Of a stretch of 64,000 bases of DNA, positions 10,886 to 18,995 are shown one piece after another. The DNA lies in assembly GCA_016584305.1 (NCBI GenBank), contig JACEEZ010025386.1:201001-265000 (forward strand). The letters run 5' to 3'. Below the pieces are notes generated by a model. The model was not told the origin of the DNA and did no database searches. It was given only the letters and a program-made list of their open reading frames with translations. Positions within the stretch are counted from its first letter, which is position 1. The number at the start of each line of letters is the position of its first letter. Origin of the DNA: Chionoecetes opilio (lineage: Eukaryota > Arthropoda > Malacostraca > Decapoda > Majidae). A program made the position numbers and the translations under genes.

Positions 10886-11255
10886 CCTTTAATAGAAACG
10901 GCACCGTGGAGCATGTACCCAGAGATCATGAGAATGTCCAGGCTAAACAATATGATGATGAAGGAGGAGAGAAAGATATAGTAAATAAATCAAACAAATA
11001 CTAGATTGATAAAACATGATGTATTCAAAATGCATATACAAAATCACAGCTGTGACATCAATGGATTACAGGCACCTCTCTTTTTACGCCAGTTTGAACA
11101 ACACGTTTTTGGATTAACGCGATGTGAAAAATGGAGCATTTTTTTCAAATTGTTTTTTATTTAGAATAACGCATATGCTCCAAGTCAAAAAATGCACGGC
11201 TGTTGCAGTTTGACAGTGGCCACCAGATGCCACCTGCTTTCCTGCACTTTCCTGC

Positions 11256-11325
11256 AAGGGGTTAATACTGGGTGATGCTGTGGGATAGCAGATGCTAGCC
11301 CACGGCGTCACCCAGTATTGACCCC
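11256..11325. repeat. Short foldback
   Basis: AATACTGGGTGATGC faces GCGTCACCCAGTATT around a 30-base loop. It overlaps the left end of MITE copy C, which therefore begins TTGACCCC instead of TTAACCCC. Confidence 0.7.
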
Positions 11326-11530
11326 TTCAGACCCAGAGCATAATTTCCATTGTAATTTGGGAACCATAAGACAATTTTTAATAGATATAAACAATATTTT
11401 ATAGAGATGACCTGTTTAGTATCCTTGTCTACTAACTAATTTGGTATATTCAGTTATTCTTTGTAATTTTATGGCTGGACAATGGACAATGTTTTATGGC
11501 CAAGGAAAGATCTGGGCGTGAAGGGGTTAA
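11318..11530 (+). mobile_element. TTAA-flanked MITE, copy C
   Basis: Begins TTGACCCCTTCAGACCCAG and ends GGGCGTGAAGGGGTTAA. The interior matches the other copies. Confidence 0.85.
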
Positions 11531-11765
11531 CAACTTGTACAAAGTCTGACTCAGCCAATCTTACCATGTCCCAGGAGTGTATCATTTACATTTTACAGCT
11601 ATTTGTACTCAGTGTTAGGGCAAAATTATGTTCACACTACGCGACATTTACTTACTTGAGGTCTCCAGGGACACGACCCTCGCGTAAATCAAGAGGTTCC
11701 TGAATGACTGAATATCTATCACATGAGCGGTCAGGAAAAAAAATGCATGAAGTAAAAAGACAGTA

Positions 11766-12058
11766 CAGTAAAACCTCTCTTATTCGGACCCTCATTATTC
11801 GGACTTTGACATTATTCGGACCTCTTTTATTTAGGGGTCGAAATATATATACACTAGAATTTTTTTTTTTTTTTATTTTTTTTTTTTTTTTTATTTTTTT
11901 TTTTTTAGGGGTCGAAATTTCCTAGCTATATTATATATATATATATATACGCGAATTTTTTTGTTTTTTTGTTTTTATACATCTCTCCATTATTCGGATC
12001 CTTGCATTACTCGGACCACTCCTTGGCCCAATTAGTCCCAATAGGAGAGGTTTTACTG
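11766..12058. mobile_element. Tigger/pogo-like MITE, copy 1
   Basis: CAGTAAAACCTCTCTTATTC at the left and its inverse ending GAGAGGTTTTACTG at the right, with TA on both sides (11764-11765, 12059-12060). Poly(T)-rich interior with repeated GGGGTCGAAATTTCCTAGC. Two further copies are at 14503 and 23339. Confidence 0.85.
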
Positions 12059-12060
12059 TA

Positions 12061-12335
12061 CTGTACATACAATCAAACATCCAAACGAGTGAGGCTGCAG
12101 GAAAAGTTATAAGAAAGAAAAAAAGTAACAATCAAATAAAATCCAGACAGTGAACACGAACCTATAGGGGAAAAAAAAGTATGGAGTAAAAATCCAGTGC
12201 ATACATACATACATACACATCCATTGGGGAGGCTGCAGAAAAAAGGGAAAAGAAAAGACAAAAGTAACAAAATAAAATAAATCTACATAATCAACAGTGC
12301 CTATAAAAAACAACACATCATCCACACTGTTCCAC
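12061..12335 (-). other. Probable TSEN2 3' UTR with an internal duplication
   Basis: Two diverged copies of a roughly 150-base block (GAGGCTGCAGGAAAAG near 12090, GAGGCTGCAGAAAAAAGG near 12229, each followed by AAAAGTAACAA words). A CATA run lies between them (12203-12222). No clear AATAAA was seen on the minus strand. Confidence 0.45.
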
Positions 12336-12470
12336 TCATCCACTTGCATCGGAGGGCTTCCACCTTGCCAGCAGCACCTCCTGCACCTTCATCTCCTTCA
12401 GGCACTCAATGCGGGTGAGTCTCTGCGGCGTGAGGCTCCGGGGGCGCAGCACAAGGCACATCAAAGGCGT
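12336..12470 (-). CDS. TSEN2: TSEN2 exon 4 (C-terminus)
   Basis: Acceptor CCTCCTCAG. Encodes TPLMCLVLRPRSL, IECLKEMKVQEVLLARWKP and SDASG, then a stop at 12338-12336. This is the last beta-strand region of the endonuclease fold. 44 residues, phase 0. Confidence 0.95.
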   Translation of the reverse strand, partial: TPLMCLVLRPRSLTPQRLTRIECLKEMKVQEVLLARWKPSDASG

Positions 12471-15400
12471 CTGAGGAGGCAAGGAAAGAGCAAAGAGTTG
12501 AAGTGACAAAACCAAAAGCCTGTCTGGGGAGGGAGGAAAAAACGTGAGTTGAAGTGACAAAACTGGAAGCATAGAGGAGGATAATAGGTCTCGTGGCCTC
12601 TTATAGCTTCCTTATTTTCTTATGTTCTTATGTAAAAGACACATATTTGATCAAAGGCGTCTGTGGAGGGACGGCAAGAGCAAAGAGTTGAAGAGATGAA
12701 GCCGGAAGCAAAGATGAGGAGGTGTGTGTTGTGGTGTGAAATTGAATGAAATGAAAGGATGAAGAATGTATAGGAGTGTTGAAGGATGGGATTTAGAAGG
12801 AATGAAGGATATTAGGGATGAAGAATGTATAGGAGTGTTGAAAGAAGGGATTTAGAAGGACTGAAGGATATTATGCATGACGTATTACTATTGCATTATA
12901 ACAGGAACACAGGAACTACCACGTGTAGGTCTCGCGGCCTCTTATAGCTTCCTTATGTTCTTATGTAAAAGACACATTTGATTTGTTGAAGAATTGAATC
13001 AAATGTTAAGGCTTTGTAAAGATAGATATTGATGGTTTATGGAAATAGGTTATTGGTTAAGTCTGTGTAATACTAATACCACCACCTTCACTACCACCAC
13101 ACCTTATTGACATGGTTGGCCATGCGCTCTGTGGTGGCCAGGGTGGTCCATTGGAGGGCGTGGCCGGGCAGGGTGTGGTCCGGGGTGAGGGTGTCCCCCC
13201 ACACACTGTGCACCCTTACAGCGTACTGGGAGTGGTAGAATGGAGGTCCCACTGGGTACAACACTGTGAAGGAGAGGCAGGCAGGGGTTACTTATGCATT
13301 AGTAAGGCTTTCTGGTTTTGATTGATTTCACTTTACTTTACTATTCATACTTATATCTATACACTATATTTACTATTTACTATTTATACACAATTTCTTT
13401 CTACTGTAAGTGACATAATGTATGAATATAATGTTTTTGTGTATGTGTGTGCATTTTTTTTCCGTTATCTTTTTCTATGACTAAAAACTTTTATTTATTT
13501 ATTGATCAGGTGTCTGTCCCTCCTTCTCCCACTCCCTATCTTCCACCACAGTCACCCTTACCATAATCCACCCCATACTTCAGCCCACCCTTCACCACCC
13601 AGCCCTGTGAGCGGAAGTGGTGGAAGGCGGCGTACTTGATCGGAAACGCCGGGTCGTCTTGGGTGAAAATGCGCCACATCTCGTCAATAGTCATTTCATG
13701 CGCGTCCTGTTGTTGCAGCGGTCGTTTCTTTGGCTCTGTGGCGGCTGGCGGGTCCTCGTGCGTGAGAACCAAGCATCCGAGGGCGTAGGAGAGGAATAAC
13801 GCCTCTTCTGGGAGCAGTGAGAGGTAGGCAGTAGTGTTGTCGTTACCTCCCTCTTGGTCTGTAGGTAACGTCATCACTGTTCTCCAAGGCTCTTCACTGA
13901 TCATCTCTTCTTTCTGTTCGTCTCTTCTGTTCGGTTGTCTGTTCAGCTCTTCGCCATCACTAATCACCTCTTCTTTATGGTTCTCTGTCATATCTTTATC
14001 GTTGTCGTCTGTTTGTGTCGTTATTGGTAGTTTTTGCATTGATGTGTTATTTTCCTTGCCTTGCTTCTCCTCGTCTTCTTCTTTTGTGTGTTTCCAATCC
14101 TTCTCTTTGTTTTGATGACTCTCCTCCTCCATTGCATCACTCTTTGCCTCTCTCTTTTCTCCTGGTTTCTGTTCTTTTATTATGTTGACAATCATCTTCT
14201 TCAGTTCTCCATCGTTGCTTTATTCTTGATATTCACTTCCTCCTCTTTCTCTTTCCTTCTATCTAAGTCCTTCACTACCTCTTGCTTCACCACTTCCTCT
14301 CCTCTCTCCAACCTCTCCTCTCCTCTCTTCCTTCCCTCCGCCTCCTTGCCTCGTGAATCTCCTTGAACCACTTGACGCTCCTCAGTCCCTCCGCCTCCAC
14401 CAGCCTCCACTTTTTGCCTCCCCTCGTCCTTCCACTCCTGCCCGCCACACTGTGGTGCCCAAAGTAACCCTGCGGAGGAAGGTTACGATGATGAATACAG
14501 TACAGTAAAACCTCTCATATTGGGACTAATGGGCCAAGGAGTGGTCCGAGTAATGCAAGGATCCGAATAATGGGGGGATATGTAAAAAGAAAAAGAAAAA
14601 AAAAATTCTAGGTGTAGTATAGTATATAGCTAAGAAATTTCGACCCCTAAGAAAAAAAAATTCTAGGTGTATATATTATAGCTAGGAAATTTCGACCCCT
14701 AAGGAAACAAAAAAAATCTACGTGTATATATTATACTAGGAAATTTCGACCCATAAAAAAAAAAAAAAAAAAAAAAAAGAGGAGGTCCGAATAATGAAAT
14801 GTCCGAATACGAGAGGTTTTACTGTACTGTAATGATAGATATAATGATAGAAACGGTGTCCAGTGAAGAGGTGGATTGAAGGAGCTGAGTACAGGGCTGA
14901 GAGTAAAGCTTGGGTCCCACCATGAGGTTACGGGCCACGTCAACCCACGTTAGAAAAAATTTCCTGACTGGGTTGACGCATTAATTTTTTCGCATCAACT
15001 TACGTCAGCCTGATCGCCACGTCAGCGACATTAATGCCTCGTCAGACAAAGACAGAGCCTCGTCATGACCACGACACTTGTCCAGGTAACTGACGTGGCT
15101 GTCGCAACAATTATTTTAGTTTTAAAAAATCGCACCACGTCAGGAACGAGGCCTCGTCAGCCCACGTTACCATAAAAGTCGGGACCACTTTTAAGTTGTG
15201 TTTTTACCTCGTCCACCGGCGTTAGCATAACGTGGGTTGACGAGGACCCGTAACCTCATAGTGGGACCCGGGCTTGAGGAGATGGAGGTGGTTGGGGCAC
15301 GTGAAGAGGAGAGGTGGTGAGGCTTTGGGGAGACCTGTTGAAGAGGACATGGCAACATTGGGCATTGAAGAAGTTGAGGCAATGGATAGAGACAGTTGGA

Positions 15401-16093
15401 AGCGTATCATCGACCCTCTAACCTTATACGACACCATGGGAAAATCTGATGTTAAAGAGAAAGATGAGGAGATGAAGAGGTAGTTGGAAGCAAGATTAAA
15501 TAGAAGCAAAAAGCAAGAAAGATGATGAGATGATAACCAAAAATGATAAACCTTTCCACAACAACATTTTCTGTTATGGTGCCCAGCCTACAGTAATGAA
15601 AGAAAGAAAAGTGTGAGGCTACAACAACCTTACCTAGAGGAGGAAGAGGATATAGTGGGGGAGTATTTGTTTGGAGAGGGGAATGTGGAAGAAGCAAAAA
15701 GAACAATCAACAGTTTTTGGATGACCAGAGAAAATAAGAAGAAAGAAAAAGAAAGAAACTAAGACAGATAGAATAAGAGAAAACAACTAATTAAAGACCC
15801 AGACAGCAAGAAGAAACACGTCAGGGAGTGCCCATGAAAAAGGCCTGACTCCCGACCCACAACTGAAGTGAACTGAACTGAACTCTGAACTGAACACCAG
15901 GACTCACATGATGCCACAGTGCCTCCGCCTGTCTGGAGTCACTGATGGTGATGCGCCCCTGGGAGTACATGGCTCGGTAGTGGGTGAAGGGGAGGCCGGG
16001 GAGGGTCCAGGGGGTGGGGAAGGGGGCACCAGGCACACCCCTCGCCCGCCCCTTCCTCCTGGGGGGCGGCAGGGTGGTGGTGGTGGTGGTCAT
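12336..16093 (-). CDS. TSEN2: TSEN2, catalytic tRNA-splicing endonuclease subunit (four exons)
   Basis: TSEN2 (Sen2) is the nuclear subunit that cuts the 5' splice site of intron-containing pre-tRNAs. Exons, 5' to 3': 16093-15908, 14469-13562, 13263-13103, 12470-12336, all with GT-AG borders and matching phases. Family words: AEALWHHGYFG (human LYGKGYFGKG), LSLLPEEALFLSYALGCL, AFHHFRSQGWVVKGGLKYG, then VDYVLYPVGPPFYHSQY, VNK and MKVQEVLLARW near the C-terminus. The catalytic triad is visible: Tyr of VLY, His eight residues later in FYH, and Lys of VNK at the exon 3/4 junction. The E/K-rich linker in exon 2 breaks frame twice (about 14345-14210). Roughly 460 residues are expected, close to human. 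The gene diverges from MRG15 and converges with USB1. Confidence 0.92.
12588..12965 (-). repeat. Two minus-strand fragments of the dispersed AAGGAAGC repeat
   Basis: At 12588-12636 and 12900-12966 the plus strand reads CGGCCTCTTATAGCTTCC and TTATGTTCTTATG, the inverse of the array at 384-765. A short direct duplication (GAATGTATAGGAGTGTTGAA) lies between them. In TSEN2 intron 3. Confidence 0.75.
13103..13263 (-). CDS. TSEN2: TSEN2 exon 3 (catalytic Tyr, His and Lys)
   Basis: Acceptor CTTCACAG, donor AAG|GTGTGG. Encodes VLYPVGPPFYHSQYAVRVHS and, at the end, ERMANHVNK. All three catalytic residues of the Sen2 active site fall in this one exon. Confidence 0.95.
13562..14469 (-). CDS. TSEN2: TSEN2 exon 2 with apparent frame changes
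   Basis: Acceptor CTTCCTCCGCAG. The start, in the frame set by exon 1, reads GYFGHHSVAGRSG and VKWFKEIHEARRRREG. That frame hits TGA near 14305. A neighbouring frame stays open through EEVVKQEVVKDLDRR to a TGA near 14208. A third opens about there and runs clean to the donor at 13562 (LKKMIVNIIKEQKPG, later the endonuclease core). The region is GA-rich, so length errors in the assembly, a small unseen intron or real frameshifts are all possible. Confidence 0.8.
14503..14824. mobile_element. Tigger/pogo-like MITE, copy 2
   Basis: CAGTAAAACCTCTCATATTG to GAGAGGTTTTACTG, with TA on both sides. The interior repeats GGAAATTTCGACCCCTAAG three times. In TSEN2 intron 1. Confidence 0.85.
14906..15275. 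mobile_element. Foldback element (GGGTCCCACCATGAGGTTAC)
   Basis: GGGTCCCACCATGAGGTTAC and CAACCCACGTTA at the left are mirrored at 15225-15275. The interior has several CACGTCAG/CTCGTCAG words. In TSEN2 intron 1, next to a LINE fragment. Confidence 0.75.
15276..15483 (+). mobile_element. LINE 3' end fragment (C-terminus of a reverse transcriptase protein)
   Basis: An open frame gives RWRWLGHVKRRGG, then DRDSWKRIIDPLTLYD and a stop at about 15481. The W-L-G-H-V-x-R motif followed by A-x-D-R-x-x-W-x-x-I is typical of the C-terminal tail of many LINE polyproteins. No reverse transcriptase core is present, so this is a 5'-truncated relic. Related pieces are at 25283 and 30525. Confidence 0.65.
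15908..16093 (-). CDS. TSEN2: TSEN2 exon 1
   Basis: 62 codons from ATG at 16093: a Thr run, a basic PPPRRKGRARG segment, then PGLPFTHYRAMYSQGRITI and EALWHH. Donor CAT|GTGAGT, phase 0. Joining to exon 2 gives WHHGYFG, the conserved N-terminal motif. Confidence 0.9.
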
Positions 16094-16205
16094 CGCATCA
16101 TCTGCTGGAAAGAAGAAAGTTTCGTAGGTATAATAGTGTTTTCTGGTGATCTGATATTTACGTTTTTGTATGAACTTGACATTCGTTTTTGGTGGAAATC
16201 AGGGT

Positions 16206-16375
16206 CAATTTATAGTTTCACCCAACCAACGATTTTCTGATGCGCCTTATGTTTTTCTGGTGTGTTTTTATGTGTTTTGAATGAATCTGCTAACCGTTTC
16301 TGTCGCAATTTTTTTTTTTTTTTTTTTTTTTCCAAACATGAAAACTAAAAATGAAACCTATACCTAATTTACCTA

Positions 16376-16406
<31 letters not shown>

Positions 16407-16523
16407 CTAGTAACCTTTATCTACCTTAAATAAAAAAAAAATAAAAAAATTGCGACAGAAACGGTTAGCAGATTCATTCAAAACGCACCAGAAAATCGTT
16501 GGTTGGGTGAAACTATAAATTAA
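16206..16523. mobile_element. Foldback element upstream of TSEN2
   Basis: AATTTATAGTTTCACCCAAC and GCTAACCGTTTCTGTCGCAA at the left are mirrored on the right. The centre is poly(T) then poly(A). It lies about 110 bases upstream of the TSEN2 start codon, so it may overlap the promoter. Confidence 0.8.
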
Positions 16524-16929
16524 CCGTTATTCCCTCCTTTGTCCACTCTCCCGTGTTATCTAGTGATATGCGGATTTCGTAGCTATTATACTGTTTTCTG
16601 ATGATTTTATGTTTTTTGTATAAACTTAACACTCGTTTTTGGTGGAAATGTGTCAGTTTTTCTCTATTTTATCCACTCCTCCGTGTTATCTATAGGTATG
16701 GATTCCCTCACAGTGATCTACCTTGTTATATGGCCTAATGGTACCTTGTTATATGGCCTGTTACCTCGTTCTATGGCCTGTTATGGGTAAGCAGTGGTGT
16801 TACCCTGACGTTACCCTTGGTTACGTGGCCGCGTCCTGCAGTGTGGGAATCAGCTGCTCCAAGGTTTGTTTACTTTCTCACTTTTACACAGGCCCTATTT
16901 CTTCCCTTGACTTTCTGGCACTTTACTCT

Positions 16930-17180
16930 TATTTCGTGTTATTTTGCTCTTATTAGGTGTTATTTTTGCTTGATTCCCTTTACAATCAGTTATTATTATT
17001 GTTATTATTATTATTGTTATGCGCTACGGTACCTAAAGTCTATATTCCCTTTACAGAGGCCCTATATATATTTATTTGCCTATATTTTCATGCATTTTGC
17101 CCTTATTTGGTGTTATTTTTTTTTTATTCCCTTTACAATCAGTTATTATTATTGTTATGCGCTAAAGTCTGTATTCCCTT
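16930..17180 (+). repeat. Imperfect tandem duplication
   Basis: TCCCTTTACAATCAGTTATT with the following GTTATGCGCTA and the preceding GGTGTTATTTTT occurs twice, about 150 bases apart. Confidence 0.75.
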
Positions 17181-17735
17181 CCATCTATCACGGCTTAATT
17201 TCTCTGTCTGTACATATATGCGGTGGCCGATTCTTATAACAATTAATGATTACAGGACCCAGCAGGGATTGATGTGTTAATTACCGGGTACTATTGATGC
17301 ATTGTTGATTACTGTACTGTTAATATGAGGGCAAAGTTGACAGAAGTGGAGATTGAGAGAGAGGAGGAAAGAAGGAGGGAGGGAGCGAAGCGGTCTTTAC
17401 GCGCGGGAAAAAATATATTGATTGGTTTGGGAACATTACATCTCCATTGATGAGTAACAACTACTGAATGTCCCTGCTGAGGCTCTGGCAGGGTACATTA
17501 CTAGCAGGGGAAGGGGATAGAGTGGAGACAGGGTGTGAATACAGCTGGTGAAGAGAGAGGCAGCAGGCAGAAGACACAGTGTTGCCAGTACTCTGATTAT
17601 TCTGTACTCCACAGATTTTGTGCTTGCAAGCTATTCTCTCCCAACAGATTACGCGTGTGGGAGAACGCCGGACCAAAGGCTTCACCCACAGCATCCGCCG
17701 GGTGACTCCCAAGTCTCAACTCAAGAAGAAAAAAA
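17181..17735. other. Intergenic, TSEN2-MRG15 divergent space
   Basis: No gene supported. A short basic reading frame (ITRVGERRTKGFTHSIRRV, about 17640-17730) runs into an A-rich and TC tract. It has no start or splice context that I trust. Confidence 0.4.

Positions 17736-17798
<63 letters not shown>
17736..17798 (+). repeat. TC microsatellite
   Basis: About 30 TC units after an A-rich run. Confidence 0.95.
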
Positions 17799-17813
17799 GC
17801 TGTCACTCACTTT

Positions 17814-17945
17814 ACCGTCAATAACACTATAGTCGCCACTGGACTAATGTCGCCAGGTGCCATATAATATGAATGTTAGCATCACTACAGACTTGTATAT
17901 GTGCTACTGAAGAGGCATGCACAGTAGTTATATTATGTACTACCT
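17814..17945 (+). mobile_element. Half copy of the ACACTATAGTCGCC foldback
   Basis: ACCGTCAATAACACTATAGT through AGACTTGTATATGTGC to TTATATTATGTAC matches the left arm of the complete element at 21651. The right arm is missing. Confidence 0.8.
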
Positions 17946-18002
17946 ATCATGCCTGCCTCATTGAGCGCCATCACACTGCCTAACCTCACCTACATGACCT
18001 AA

Positions 18003-18636
18003 TCTATAATAATATAAGCGAAAGTGTGTCGTGTCTGTGTGTGTGTGTGTGTGTCCGCTCTAGGTTCCGTCCCCAGTGGCGCAATCACATCATATGGCAC
18101 ATTTTGGAACGAGGTTGACCAGGGGAAGGTTTTAAGGCTACTTTGGGGATGATCCGATCACTTTTTATTTTTTTTTATTTTTAGTAGCCTATTAGCGAGA
18201 ATTGTGAAAAAAAAGTGGGCTGCGAGAATTGAGGAAACCTTGATGTAGGGTGATGCGTAATGGGTGAGTGAATGGGTGGGGTGATGGGTAATGGGTGGGG
18301 GTGTGATGGGTGATGAGTGAGGGAATAGGTGGGGGGTGATGGGTAATGGGTGAGTGAATGGGTGTGTGGTGATGGGTAATGGGTGAGTGAATGGGTGGGG
18401 GGTGATGGGTAATGGGTGAGTGAATGGGTGGAGGGTGGCGGGTAAGGCGTTAATACATACATTTCTACATCCATGATTTCAGGAAAGTTAGAAGGGGCTA
18501 TCTGGAGAGTCTGTGTTTGGTGGGCCTTCGGCCCACCAAACATTGGTGGCGAGCTACCGAGGCTTGTGCGAGACCACCAATAGCCCTCCGCAGGAGCTAG
18601 CCAAAAAGTCCGCCCGGGGGGCGGCTTTTCGGCTAG
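18003..18636 (+). mobile_element. Non-autonomous Helitron
   Basis: Starts TCTATAATAATATAAGCG after an A and ends GGCTAG before a T, as Helitrons do (5' TC, 3' CTRR, insertion between A and T). A small hairpin CCGCC/GGCGG lies about 12 bases before the end. A perfect 12-bp stem GTTTGGTGGGCC / GGCCCACCAAAC with a TTC loop is at 18515-18541. The interior carries a minisatellite of GGGTAATGGGTGAGTGAATG (18240-18440). No Rep/helicase frame is present. The flanks rejoin to a sequence almost identical to 19461-19500, an empty site. It ends 322 bases before the MRG15 start codon. Confidence 0.8.
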
Positions 18637-18800
18637 TATATAACCTAAACCTGACAAAACTTTAACTTAACAAAACCTAAACCTAACTTATCTTATAATC
18701 TGGCTACAATTTCATCTAACTCAAACTTAACCTTAACCTCACCTAGTCTAACCTAACCTAGCCTAAACTTCACACCTAAATGACCTAATATCACACACAC
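18637..18800 (+). repeat. CCTAA-rich interspersed repeat, unit next to the Helitron
   Basis: CCTAAACCTGAC, CATCTAACTCAAACTTAACC, then CACCTAGTCTAACCTAACC and ATGACCTAATA. The same order of words recurs at 19440-19935 three times. The unit is about 150 bases. Confidence 0.8.
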
Positions 18801-18958
18801 TCAGGAAATAAGAGGTATATACGGCGTTTGAGGAGGTAGTTTGTGCGTCTACAGATGTCGTGTACCGTAGCGTCGTGTTGTGTTTGTTAACTTTGTTTTG
18901 GTAACAGTGTGTGGCGGAAGGCTGGCAGGCAGGACGCAGGCAGGCCGGTGCAGGAGCC

Positions 18959-18995
18959 ATGGAAAAGCCTGCCATCAAGACCAAGTTTACTGAGT
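18959..18995 (+). CDS. MRG15: MRG15 exon 1
   Basis: ATG in CAGGAGCCATGG context. Encodes MEKPAIKTKFTE plus one base. Donor T|GTACGT, phase 1. The upstream 150 bases are GT-rich and may hold the transcription start, but no TATA box is evident. Confidence 0.9.

Larger units (their letters stand above)
11069..11702. mobile_element. Tigger-like element with a nested MITE
   Basis: Left end CAGGCACCTCTCTTTTTACG and right end CGTAAATCAAGAGGTTCCTG are imperfect inverted repeats, preceded on the left by TA. MITE copy C (11318-11530) sits inside it, so the MITE arrived later. Confidence 0.6.

Noticed and set aside
17640..17740. A short basic frame resembling a ribosomal-type peptide
   Set aside because: No start, no splice sites and no family I could name; it runs into microsatellite DNA.
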